Origin: Lutibacter sp.
GTDB taxonomy: Bacteria; Bacteroidota; Bacteroidia; Flavobacteriales; Flavobacteriaceae
Assembly: GCA_002733285.1 (NCBI GenBank)
Contig: NVVE01000009.1
Location: 49,856-55,671 of the forward strand
DNA: 5,816 bases
Direction: 5' to 3'
The translations under genes and the position numbers were made by a program. The notes under the pieces are model-generated. The model saw only the letters and a program-made list of their open reading frames with translations. It ran no database searches and was not told where the DNA came from. Positions 1-5,465 of this stretch are shown here, piece by piece. How positions within the stretch are numbered: position 1 is the stretch's first letter; every line of letters starts with the position of its first letter.

Positions 1-39
1 TTATAGCTGTTAATTCTTTAAAAGAATTAACAGCTATAA
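1..39. repeat. Perfect 39-nt palindrome (19-bp arms, 1-nt centre) inside murB
   Basis: Bases 1-19 are the exact reverse complement of bases 21-39, with the single base at 20 as centre; left arm TTATAGCTGTTAATTCTTT. All 19 pairs match. It begins at the first base of the window, so it may extend further left. It lies within murB coding sequence and reads in frame as a plausible MurB segment (starting IAVNSLKELTAI). In RNA it would form a long stem with almost no loop; in DNA, a potential cruciform. The repeat is seen directly; its origin and role are unknown, and an assembly or amplification fold-back artefact cannot be excluded from this window. Confidence 0.95.
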
Positions 40-932
40 TTGCAGCAGAAAAAGATATTTTTCTACTTAGTGGTGGAAGCAATATACTTTTGACAACAGA
101 TATTGATAAATTAGTTATTCACCTAAATTTAAAAGGTATAATTGTAAATGACACAAAAAAAAATGTAGTTTATGTAACTGCTGAAACCGGTGAAAATTGG
201 CATGAATTTGTTTTATGGTGTATCTCACAAAACTATGGAGGATTAGAAAATTTATCTCTAATTCCAGGTAATGTAGGCACTTCTCCTATCCAAAATATTG
301 GTGCTTATGGAGTCGAAATTCAACATACTTTTATTCAATTAGAAGCACTAGAAATTGAAACAGGTAAGATTAAAATCTTTAAAAATGAAGACTGTAATTT
401 TGGCTATCGAAATTCAATTTTCAAAAACGAGTTAAAAGGAAAATACATTATTGTAAATGTGACTTTTAAACTTACCAAGAACAACCATAACACAAATACT
501 TCATATGGTGCAATTAGGGAATTTTTAAAAGACAAAAAAACACCCACAATTAAAGACATCTCAAATGCCGTAATTGAGATTAGAAACAGTAAATTACCTA
601 ACCCTGAAGAAATTGGTAATGGAGGTAGCTTTTTTAAAAATCCTATAATAACTAACAAGTCTTTTAGATTATTACAGAATAATTATCCTAAAATCCCCCA
701 ATACATAGTTTCAGAAACTGAAATAAAAATACCTGCTGGTTGGTTAATAGAACAATGTGGTTTTAAAGGTAAACGTTTGGGCGATGCTGGTGTACATAGT
801 AAACAAGCACTTGTTTTAGTTAATTACAACAATGCAACAGGAACTGAAATTTACAACTTAGCAAAAAATATTCAACAAAAAGTTAAAGAAACCTTTAAAA
901 TTAAATTAGATATTGAAGTAAATATTATTTAA
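3..932 (+). CDS. murB: UDP-N-acetylenolpyruvoylglucosamine reductase MurB (5'-truncated by window edge)
   Basis: MurB is the cytoplasmic FAD- and NADPH-dependent enzyme that reduces UDP-GlcNAc-enolpyruvate to UDP-N-acetylmuramate, the second committed step of peptidoglycan precursor synthesis. The frame is open to the left edge and gives 309 residues; E. coli MurB has 342, so roughly 30 N-terminal residues lie outside. Counting from the first visible codon: FAD-binding GGSN at 24-27, IPGNVG at about 87-92 followed by SPIQNIGAYG to about 103, the YR pair at 135-136 (E. coli Tyr158/Arg159), GNGGSFFKNP with the catalytic Ser at 209 (Ser229), the AGWLIEQCGFKGKR/GDAGVH block, and Glu305 (Glu325). 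The Ser-Glu spacing of 96 equals that in E. coli. The TTG at 90 is an internal Leu codon, not a start. The SPIQNIGAYG and YRNSIFK motifs fit type I MurB. Its 3' end overlaps the convergent desulfurase gene by 8 bp. Confidence 0.97.
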   Translation: MAVNSLKELTAIIAAEKDIFLLSGGSNILLTTDIDKLVIHLNLKGIIVNDTKKNVVYVTAETGENWHEFVLWCISQNYGGLENLSLIPGNVGTSPIQNIGAYGVEIQHTFIQLEALEIETGKIKIFKNEDCNFGYRNSIFKNELKGKYIIVNVTFKLTKNNHNTNTSYGAIREFLKDKKTPTIKDISNAVIEIRNSKLPNPEEIGNGGSFFKNPIITNKSFRLLQNNYPKIPQYIVSETEIKIPAGWLIEQCGFKGKRLGDAGVHSKQALVLVNYNNATGTEIYNLAKNIQQKVKETFKIKLDIEVNII

Positions 933-2061
933 TTATTTTTTTTAATTCCTTGATTACATAGTCAATTTCGCCAGTGGTATTTAATTTACTGAATGAAAAC
1001 CGTACTGAAGTTTTAAGAGCTTCCTTCTCTGATAGCATAGCATTCAACACATGTGAACCTTTATTGCTCCCACTTTGACAAGCACTTCCTCCTGATACAG
1101 CAATCCCTTTTAAATCTAAATTAAAAAGCAACATTGAATACTCTTTTTGGAAACGTACATTTAAAATAATATAACTACTTTTTGTTTCACTTTCAGATAA
1201 TCCATTAAATTCTATTTCATCAAAGTTATTTTTTAGTTCTTTGATAAAATAACTTTTAATTTGTTGAATATATACAGACTCCTCTTCCAAATTAGTACAT
1301 GCTATTTCTAATGCTTTTTCCATTCCTAAAATACTATGCGTATTTTCAGTCCCTGCTCTAGCTCCACGCTCCTGCTCACCTCCATGTAATATAGGGTAAA
1401 TTCCAAATCCTTTTTTAACATAAGCAAATCCAACACCTTTTGGCCCATGAAATTTATGTGCACTAGCTACAAAAAAATCTATTGGTGTTTTTTGAATATC
1501 CATGTTAAAATGACCAATTCCTTGGACTGAATCAGAATGAAATAGTGCATTATTTTCAATACACAAATCAGAAACTTTTTTTAAATCTAATAAATTTCCA
1601 ATTTCATTATTAATATACATTAAACTCACCAATTTCTTCTCGTTAGTTTGTTGCAGTAATTCCTCTAGGTGAGCATAATTAACCGTACCACATTCATCAA
1701 TTTCTACCCATAAGACAGTGATATTAAATTCTTTTTTTAACTGTTCAATAGTGTGTAATACGGCATGATGCTCAATTTTAGATGAGATAATGGTAGTTAC
1801 TTCTAAATTAGTTACAGCATTTCTTAAAATTAAATTATCAGCTTCACTTCCACCCGCTGTAAAAATAATTTCATTTGAATTAGCATTAAATTGTTTTGCT
1901 ATATTTTTACGAGCTGTTTCAACTAAAGTCTTTGCCTTTCTTCCAATTTGATGAGATGAAGATGGATTACCATAAGAATCATGCATTGTACTACTAATTA
2001 CATCAATTACTTCAGGTAAAATTGGTGTTGTTGCTGCGTTATCTAAATATATATTTTTCAT
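925..2061 (-). CDS. Cysteine desulfurase, NifS/IscS-like (class V aminotransferase fold)
   Basis: This PLP enzyme converts L-cysteine to alanine and an enzyme persulfide, which supplies sulfur for Fe-S clusters, tRNA thiolation or other thio-cofactors. From the ATG at 2061 the protein has 378 residues and starts MKNIYLDNAATTP, the usual N-terminus of the family. A TTG nine bases upstream would add three residues but is a poorer start. Visible motifs: GGSEADN near 70-76, the EHHAVL histidines at 98-99, the cofactor Asp177 in HSDSVQ, the PLP Lys203 in SAHKFHGPKG, the GGEQERGARAGTEN stretch, and the catalytic Cys328 in SGGSACQSG. The SAC context places it in group I (NifS/IscS) rather than group II (SufS). 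No isc or suf partner is visible, so its sulfur acceptor is unknown. It appears complete. A promoter match sits directly before the ATG, suggesting a leaderless or nearly leaderless message. Confidence 0.95.
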   Translation of the reverse strand: MKNIYLDNAATTPILPEVIDVISSTMHDSYGNPSSSHQIGRKAKTLVETARKNIAKQFNANSNEIIFTAGGSEADNLILRNAVTNLEVTTIISSKIEHHAVLHTIEQLKKEFNITVLWVEIDECGTVNYAHLEELLQQTNEKKLVSLMYINNEIGNLLDLKKVSDLCIENNALFHSDSVQGIGHFNMDIQKTPIDFFVASAHKFHGPKGVGFAYVKKGFGIYPILHGGEQERGARAGTENTHSILGMEKALEIACTNLEEESVYIQQIKSYFIKELKNNFDEIEFNGLSESETKSSYIILNVRFQKEYSMLLFNLDLKGIAVSGGSACQSGSNKGSHVLNAMLSEKEALKTSVRFSFSKLNTTGEIDYVIKELKKIIK

Positions 2062-2067
2062 TAAAAG

Positions 2068-2095
2068 CAAAAGTAATTAAAATAGTTGGTTTCAA
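2068..2095 (-). promoter_or_regulatory. Predicted Bacteroidota promoter for the cysteine desulfurase
   Basis: On the minus strand a TTG (complement of 2093-2095) is followed after 17 nt by TACTTTTG (complement of 2068-2075), a full match to TAnnTTTG. Only six bases separate the TAnnTTTG box from the ATG at 2061, so transcription would begin at or next to the start codon. The motif is seen directly; its use as a promoter is inferred. Confidence 0.6.
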
Positions 2096-2101
2096 TTAAC
2101 G

Positions 2102-2128
2102 TTGAATTACTTAAAACACTTATTTTTG
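2102..2128 (+). promoter_or_regulatory. Predicted Bacteroidota promoter for the lipoprotein gene
   Basis: TTG at 2102-2104, then 16 nt, then TATTTTTG at 2121-2128, a match to TAnnTTTG. Transcription would start near 2133-2136, giving a leader of about 195 nt that contains both copies of the 91-nt repeat. The TTG boxes of this promoter and of the divergent desulfurase promoter lie six bases apart inside a small dyad (TTCAA at 2091-2095, TTGAA at 2102-2106), which could be a shared operator or chance. Confidence 0.5.
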
Positions 2129-2147
2129 TCACAAAAATTTTATTTAA

Positions 2148-2328
2148 ATGAAACGAGCATGTTAAAATGTTCCTCACCAAAGGAGAATGATTAATAGCGA
2201 ACAGCATGTGACCATTAAAAAATAATAAATATAAACACATGAAACGAGCATGTTAAAATGTTTATCACCCAAGGGAATGATTAATAGCGAACAGCATGTG
2301 ACCGTTAAAAAACAATAAATATAAACTC
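2148..2328 (+). repeat. Two tandem copies of a ~91-nt leader unit (91 + 90 nt)
   Basis: Copy 1 is 2148-2238 and copy 2 is 2239-2328. They differ by six substitutions and one single-base indel (about 92% identity); three substitutions and the indel cluster in a short central stretch (about 2172-2184 in copy 1). Each unit begins ATGAAACGAGCATGTTAA, a five-codon open frame (MKRAC, stop), contains AGCATGT twice (2156-2162 and 2203-2209; 2247-2253 and 2293-2299), and ends in an A-rich stretch finishing ATAAACNC. The base after copy 2 is the A of the lipoprotein ATGAAA, so each unit ends just before an ATGAAA. GAGCAT/ATGTTC can form a 6-bp hairpin with one G-U pair. It lies in the predicted 5' leader. 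Together with the promoters this accounts for the 267-nt gap at 2062-2328; no further gene is seen there. Confidence 0.93.
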
Positions 2329-2799
2329 ATGAAAAAATTAATTACATTTTTTTTAGCACTCTCGTTATTTTCTTGTAATGATGGAGATTTTGATGTACCA
2401 GTATTTGAATTTACTGATACAGTGAATAGTTGCGGGGAATATATTTTGTATGTGGCAAATAGCGATGATACTGAAGTTTTAGTTTTATCCTTAAATACTA
2501 CTCACATTAACAATGAATTAGGGGAAGCAACCTATTCAATTTCTTCTGCATTGGAAGTTACATATAGAATTTTTGAAGACGGGATTGGAACTGATTATTT
2601 TTGCCAATCTATACCTCCAACAGCTCCAATAGTCTTAAAAGAACTAAGTGCTGAAAGTGGTACTATTAATATAACAACAACCGAAACTTCAAATGGTTAT
2701 ACGTATACTATAACTATTTCCGATTTGTTATTTAATAATAATGATGAACGTATTTTATTTGAAACTTTAGATTTCGGTATTTTTACCATTACGCTTTAG
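2329..2799 (+). CDS. Small secreted lipoprotein of unknown function
   Basis: The 156-residue protein begins MKKLITFFLALSLFSC, a lipoprotein signal peptide with lipobox LFSC and lipidated Cys16. The mature protein starts CNDGDFD; an acidic stretch next to the lipid Cys resembles the surface-export signal of Bacteroidota lipoproteins, so display on the outer face of the outer membrane is plausible but inferred. The rest is rich in Thr, Ile, Ser and acidic residues, with alternating hydrophobic stretches suggesting a beta fold. Two further cysteines, 35 and 92, could form a disulfide. I recognise no named domain. The ATG at 2329 is the only start that supplies the signal peptide. The gene follows the tandem leader repeat, and its last 11 bases overlap the convergent Smr gene. 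It looks complete, and the secreted-lipoprotein call is firmer than any role. Confidence 0.88.
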   Translation: MKKLITFFLALSLFSCNDGDFDVPVFEFTDTVNSCGEYILYVANSDDTEVLVLSLNTTHINNELGEATYSISSALEVTYRIFEDGIGTDYFCQSIPPTAPIVLKELSAESGTINITTTETSNGYTYTITISDLLFNNNDERILFETLDFGIFTITL

Positions 2800-3352
2800 T
2801 GTTCTGGTAAATATAAACTTCAATTGCTCCTAATCCGTATTTTTGAAAAGATGCCTCATACCAATTGACTTGGTAGTTTTTAAATAAAAACTCTAGTTCT
2901 GTTTTTAATACTCCTTCACCAACACCATGAATAAAAACAATTTTTGGAATTCTATTTTTAATAGCAAATTCTAATTTATGTTTTGCTTCATTCAACTGTA
3001 AATTTAACATATCATAATTATCCATTCCTTTCACTGAAGCTGTTAAATGCTGAATGTGCAAATCTACTTCCATAGGAGGTTGCTTATCCTTTTTAGTAGC
3101 TGTTTTAAATTTAGGAGCGTGTCTTTTTGTGGATGTATGATTTATTTTTTCCAATAAATTTTCATTAGAAATATCACTAAATTTTGAAAGTTCATGTTGA
3201 TTTTCTCTAATAACTACGAGTTCCTTTGGTAAAAAATCAAAAGAGAACCCATCTGAAGTTTCAATTACAATTTTATCTGAATGAATTTCAACAACTATTC
3301 CCTTAATTATATCATCAATTACCGCTACACTATCTCCTACCTTAAAGTCCAT
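2789..3352 (-). CDS. Smr-domain protein with KOW-like N-terminal domain
   Basis: The 187-residue protein has a small beta domain at about 3-48 (VGDSVAVIDD then KGIVVEI) resembling the KOW/SH3-like modules of MutS2 and DUF2027 proteins, a polar Lys-rich linker at about 50-93, and a C-terminal Smr domain at about 95-183. Smr landmarks are VDLHI at 96-100, IHGVGEGVLKTEL at 141-153 and YGLGAIEVYI at 172-181. Known Smr domains bind or cleave branched DNA or RNA. Automated annotation often names such proteins MutS2, but the MutS core and ATPase are absent here, so mismatch repair should not be inferred. The ATG at 3352 gives the expected MDFKVGD start and is preceded by a good promoter match. The gene is probably monocistronic; its stop overlaps the lipoprotein gene. 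Whether its target is DNA or RNA cannot be told from the sequence. Confidence 0.9.
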   Translation of the reverse strand: MDFKVGDSVAVIDDIIKGIVVEIHSDKIVIETSDGFSFDFLPKELVVIRENQHELSKFSDISNENLLEKINHTSTKRHAPKFKTATKKDKQPPMEVDLHIQHLTASVKGMDNYDMLNLQLNEAKHKLEFAIKNRIPKIVFIHGVGEGVLKTELEFLFKNYQVNWYEASFQKYGLGAIEVYIYQNTKA

Positions 3353-3387
3353 TTTTAACTTTTTTTAATTTTACAGAAATCAATGAA

Positions 3388-3414
3388 CAAATTTAAAACA
3401 ATATTTTTTCACAA
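3388..3414 (-). promoter_or_regulatory. Predicted Bacteroidota promoter for the Smr gene
   Basis: On the minus strand TTG (complement of 3412-3414), 16 nt, then TAAATTTG (complement of 3388-3395), matching TAnnTTTG. Transcription would start near 3380-3383, about 30 nt before the ATG at 3352. Confidence 0.55.
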
Positions 3415-3467
3415 AAAATGAATATGAAATCTTCTTTTATTTTAATTTCATTTAAAAATCGATATAA

Positions 3468-3475
3468 TATTTTTG
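3468..3475 (+). promoter_or_regulatory. Predicted -7 element for the CD225/DUF2752 operon
   Basis: TATTTTTG matches TAnnTTTG and lies about 47 nt before the ATG at 3523. No clear TTG box is found 16-19 nt upstream, so the promoter is incomplete by consensus. With the minus-strand Smr promoter it makes the 170-nt gap at 3353-3522 a divergent promoter region; nothing else is recognised there. Confidence 0.4.
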
Positions 3476-3522
3476 TACATTCGTAATAACAGAATAATGT
3501 CACTAGCCAAAAAACTCTCAAA

Positions 3523-3792
3523 ATGGATCAAGTTCAACCCAAAAACTACCTTATTGAATCAATATTAGTTACTATTTTTTGTTGCCAACCATTTGGAATT
3601 GTTAGCATTGTATATGCCAGTCAAGTAAATTCAAAATATGCTTTAGGAGATTATGAAGGCGCTAAAATTGCTTCAAAAAATGCAAGAAAATGGATGAATT
3701 GGGGAATCATTGCAGCTATTGTATCTATAGTAGGGATTTTGATTTTATATGGCTCAATGTTAGCTACACTAATTTCTAGCAATTCTTTTTAA
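3523..3792 (+). CDS. CD225/dispanin-family small membrane protein
   Basis: The 89-residue protein has the typical CD225 (dispanin) layout: a short polar N-terminus with PKNYL, a first hydrophobic segment at about 9-32 carrying the adjacent Cys20-Cys21 and PFGIVSIVYA, a cytoplasmic loop with the conserved VNSKYALGDYEGAKIAS pattern at 35-51, and a second membrane helix at about 59-85. The family includes eukaryotic IFITM proteins; bacterial members are common but their function is not established, and antiviral activity should not be assumed. The ATG at 3523 gives the family's usual start. Its TAA overlaps the ATG of the DUF2752 gene by one base (TAATG), indicating translational coupling. The protein is full length. 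Confidence 0.92.
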   Translation: MDQVQPKNYLIESILVTIFCCQPFGIVSIVYASQVNSKYALGDYEGAKIASKNARKWMNWGIIAAIVSIVGILILYGSMLATLISSNSF

Positions 3793-4187
3793 TGAAATTG
3801 AAATACATAGGATTATCTGTACTTGGAATGGCTTTGGTATTGCTATATTTTTTTGTAAACCCAAGTGAATTAGATATCTTACCTAAATGTCCTTTATATG
3901 TTACTACAGGTATTTACTGTCCGGGCTGCGGAAGCCAACGTGCAACACATCACCTTTTACATTTCAATTTTGAAGAAGTTCTTCAACAAAATGTACTGTA
4001 CTTTTTTGGACTATTATTTATAGGATATTACTTAACAATAACAAGTTTAAACTTTTTTCTAAAAAAGAATATTTACAATTATGTGTATCATCCTAAAACA
4101 CCTTTAATTATTTTAATTGTAATTCTATTATTTTGGATCGCTAGAAATTTACCCTTTTATCCTTTTAATTGCTTAGCTCCGAATTAA
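3792..4187 (+). CDS. DUF2752 family membrane protein
   Basis: The 131-residue protein carries the DUF2752 signature: Cys33-Pro, then GIYCPGCGSQRATHHLLH at about 40-57 with CPGCG at 43-47 and Arg50. Three hydrophobic segments are visible at about 4-22, 68-90 and 103-117, and it ends with FYPFNCLAPN, including Cys127. The CPGCG pair suggests metal binding or redox chemistry, but the family has no established function and I assign none. The start overlaps the stop of the CD225 gene, and this pairing is, to my knowledge, recurrent in Bacteroidota, so the two products probably work in the same membrane. The 3' end overlaps the convergent PAP2 gene by four bases (TTAA). Confidence 0.92.
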   Translation: MKLKYIGLSVLGMALVLLYFFVNPSELDILPKCPLYVTTGIYCPGCGSQRATHHLLHFNFEEVLQQNVLYFFGLLFIGYYLTITSLNFFLKKNIYNYVYHPKTPLIILIVILLFWIARNLPFYPFNCLAPN

Positions 4188-5014
4188 AACGTACCAACTA
4201 CACCAATTGTTCCTACCCCTGCTTTAACATTCCACAAAATATTTTTCTTTTTCTTTTCAGACTTTTTATTAGCTAAGAAATTATCAATTCCATCAACAAC
4301 AATCACACTTAGAACTATTCCAAAAGTAACATCGGTCAACCAATGAGCTCCTTTCCATAATCTAGAAACTGGTGTAATTAATCCAACAGTATAAATACCT
4401 CCTTTAGCCTTTAGCCCAAATATTATCAAACTGTTTTGCAATAGCATGTGAAGCTGTAAAAGATAGAATTGCATGACCAGAAGGAAATGAGTGATACGCT
4501 CCTTCTTTACTAAAAGGTTTATAAACTCTACTTCCTATCCCTTCAGTTGGCCGCGCTCTCCCAAACGCATTCTTAGTTATTGATTGAATCAACCCTGTAG
4601 CAACTGCCGAAGAAATAATTAAAACTCCTGTATGTCTAAATTTTTTATTTTTTGCAAATAATCCGTAGCCATATATTCCAGCAGAAATCATAAAAAAGTT
4701 TTGAGGACTTCCATAATACCAACCAATTTCTTTAAGCATTTGAGGTGCTCCAGCACTTTGATTTATAAAATAATCACTTGTTTCCTCGTCATAAAGGTAT
4801 AGCAACGTAGTTCCTGCTGCAATTCCTCCAAAAGTTAACCAATCATTCTTTTTCCATTTCAAAGGTTGAGTAAAAGCATATTTTATACCTCCAAAAATAG
4901 TATTTCCATCTTTTTTAAAAACCTCCCAAGTGGTCTCTTTATCAATTGTAACCTCTTGAGCAACTAAGTTATTCATAGCAACAAAACAACCAAGAAAAAA
5001 ATTAATTTATACAT
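4184..5014 (-). pseudogene. PAP2-family phosphatase, disrupted by two frameshifts
   Basis: PAP2 enzymes dephosphorylate lipid phosphates such as undecaprenyl pyrophosphate or phosphatidic acid. The three catalytic motifs are present but split between frames. The frame starting at ATG 4976 holds motif 1 (KNAFGRARP, KX6RP) and motif 2 (PSGH) and stops at 4404. Motif 3 (SRLWKGAHWLTD, SRX5HX3D) lies in another frame that ends at 4184. Removing one copy of a 7-bp duplication at 4401-4414 joins them as AKGGIYTVG. A second shift lies upstream: ATG 5014 encodes a signal-peptide start, MYKLIFF, but stops at a TGA overlapping ATG 4976; adding one T to the T7 run (complement of 4995-5001) restores MYKLIFFLGCFVA joined to MNNLVAQE, a convincing signal peptide. 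The repaired protein would be 274 residues with several membrane segments. As it stands, translation from 4976 gives 190 residues lacking motif 3 and is probably inactive. A sequencing error at one or both sites is the main alternative. Confidence 0.85.
4401..4416 (-). repeat. 7-bp tandem duplication causing the PAP2 frameshift
   Basis: The plus strand reads CCTTTAG twice (4401-4407, 4408-4414) plus a partial CC. In the coding direction this is GGCTAAAGGCTAAAGG. The extra unit creates the in-frame TAA at 4404-4406. A single copy would read GCT AAA GGA GGT and keep the PAP2 frame open. It is too short to be an efficient hypermutable tract, but gain or loss of one unit would switch the frame. 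Confidence 0.93.
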
Positions 5015-5028
5015 AGTTTCAAAAGATG

Positions 5029-5036
5029 CAAAATTA
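5029..5036 (-). promoter_or_regulatory. Possible -7 element before the PAP2 gene
   Basis: TAATTTTG on the minus strand matches TAnnTTTG and lies 14 nt before the likely original ATG at 5014, in the 43-nt gap after the anti-sigma stop. No TTG box is found at the expected distance, so co-transcription from the sigma/anti-sigma genes is equally possible. Confidence 0.3.
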
Positions 5037-5057
5037 ATAAAACTTTTAAAAATTTGC

Positions 5058-5465
5058 CTATAGTGTTCTGTTTTCTTTATTCACGTAATTCTTAATAACA
5101 ACCAATTGCAGAATTACTAAAATAGAAAATAAAATAAAACTAAAATTAAACGTACTTGAGAAGTGGATTCTATCAATTATACTCAAAGAAGGTAATTCAT
5201 TCATAAATGACCAATCTAAATTTGATATTAACGATGGGCTTTCATAAGTCCCAAATAATACCAATGTGCATATAGTAACAAAAAATAATGAAATAATTAC
5301 CCAACCAGCTACCGTTATAAGTGGTTTATTTTCTTTTAAAGCAGGTATACTTTCAACCTGAATTGTATTCATAACCTTCGTTACAAAATTCTCAGAAGGC
5401 ATTTCAACAGTTGCCTCTTTCATCATAAATTTTGTAAAATCTTCTATGTTCTTATCTGCTTTCAT
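5058..5465 (-). CDS. Putative membrane anti-sigma factor
   Basis: The 135-residue protein starts four bases inside the sigma gene (ATGA overlap), the usual arrangement for a cognate anti-sigma factor. Residues 1-47 are a charged, cytoplasmic-looking helical region (IEDFTKFMMKEA, then PSENFVTKVMNTIQ) resembling N-termini encoded beside flavobacterial ECF sigma factors. Two membrane helices follow at about 49-73 and 105-127, with a roughly 30-residue loop between them and a short charged tail. There is no HXXXCXXC zinc motif, so it is not a classical ZAS-type anti-sigma factor. Holding the sigma factor at the membrane until a signal arrives is inferred from position and topology, not from a recognised binding domain. 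It ends in TAG and appears complete; PAP2 lies 43 nt downstream. Confidence 0.75.
   Translation of the reverse strand: MKADKNIEDFTKFMMKEATVEMPSENFVTKVMNTIQVESIPALKENKPLITVAGWVIISLFFVTICTLVLFGTYESPSLISNLDWSFMNELPSLSIIDRIHFSSTFNFSFILFSILVILQLVVIKNYVNKENRTL

Noticed and set aside
90..92. TTG as the murB start codon
   Set aside because: The frame continues upstream to the window edge, and the preceding codons encode the FAD-binding GGSN motif, so the TTG is internal.
404..658. 84-codon open frame on the minus strand inside murB
   Set aside because: It is fully antisense to a strongly conserved enzyme, covers the YR and GNGGSFF motifs, and resembles no family; a shadow of the murB frame.
932..955. 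T-rich tract after murB as a rho-independent terminator
   Set aside because: There is no GC-containing stem before the T-run, and the tract is part of the desulfurase coding sequence.
2148..2328. Tandem repeat as a CRISPR array or an insertion-sequence end
   Set aside because: There are only two contiguous units with no spacers, no transposase and no terminal inverted repeats.
2789..3352. Calling the Smr-domain gene mutS2
   Set aside because: At 187 residues it lacks the MutS2 core, ATPase and coiled-coil; only the KOW-like and Smr parts are present.
3497..3568. 23-codon open frame starting MSLAKKLSKW, overlapping the start of the CD225 gene in another frame
   Set aside because: It lies within the predicted transcript and ends inside the CD225 gene, but there is no independent evidence of translation, and the CD225 frame with its family-typical start explains the region.
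4385..4406. AGGAGGT directly after the premature PAP2 stop, suggesting re-initiation or programmed frameshifting
   Set aside because: Single-copy restoration shows these bases simply encode Lys-Gly-Gly. There is no ATG, GTG or TTG in the downstream frame at a fitting distance, no slippery heptamer, and a stimulatory Shine-Dalgarno would have to precede the shift site. The exact 7-bp duplication is the simpler explanation.
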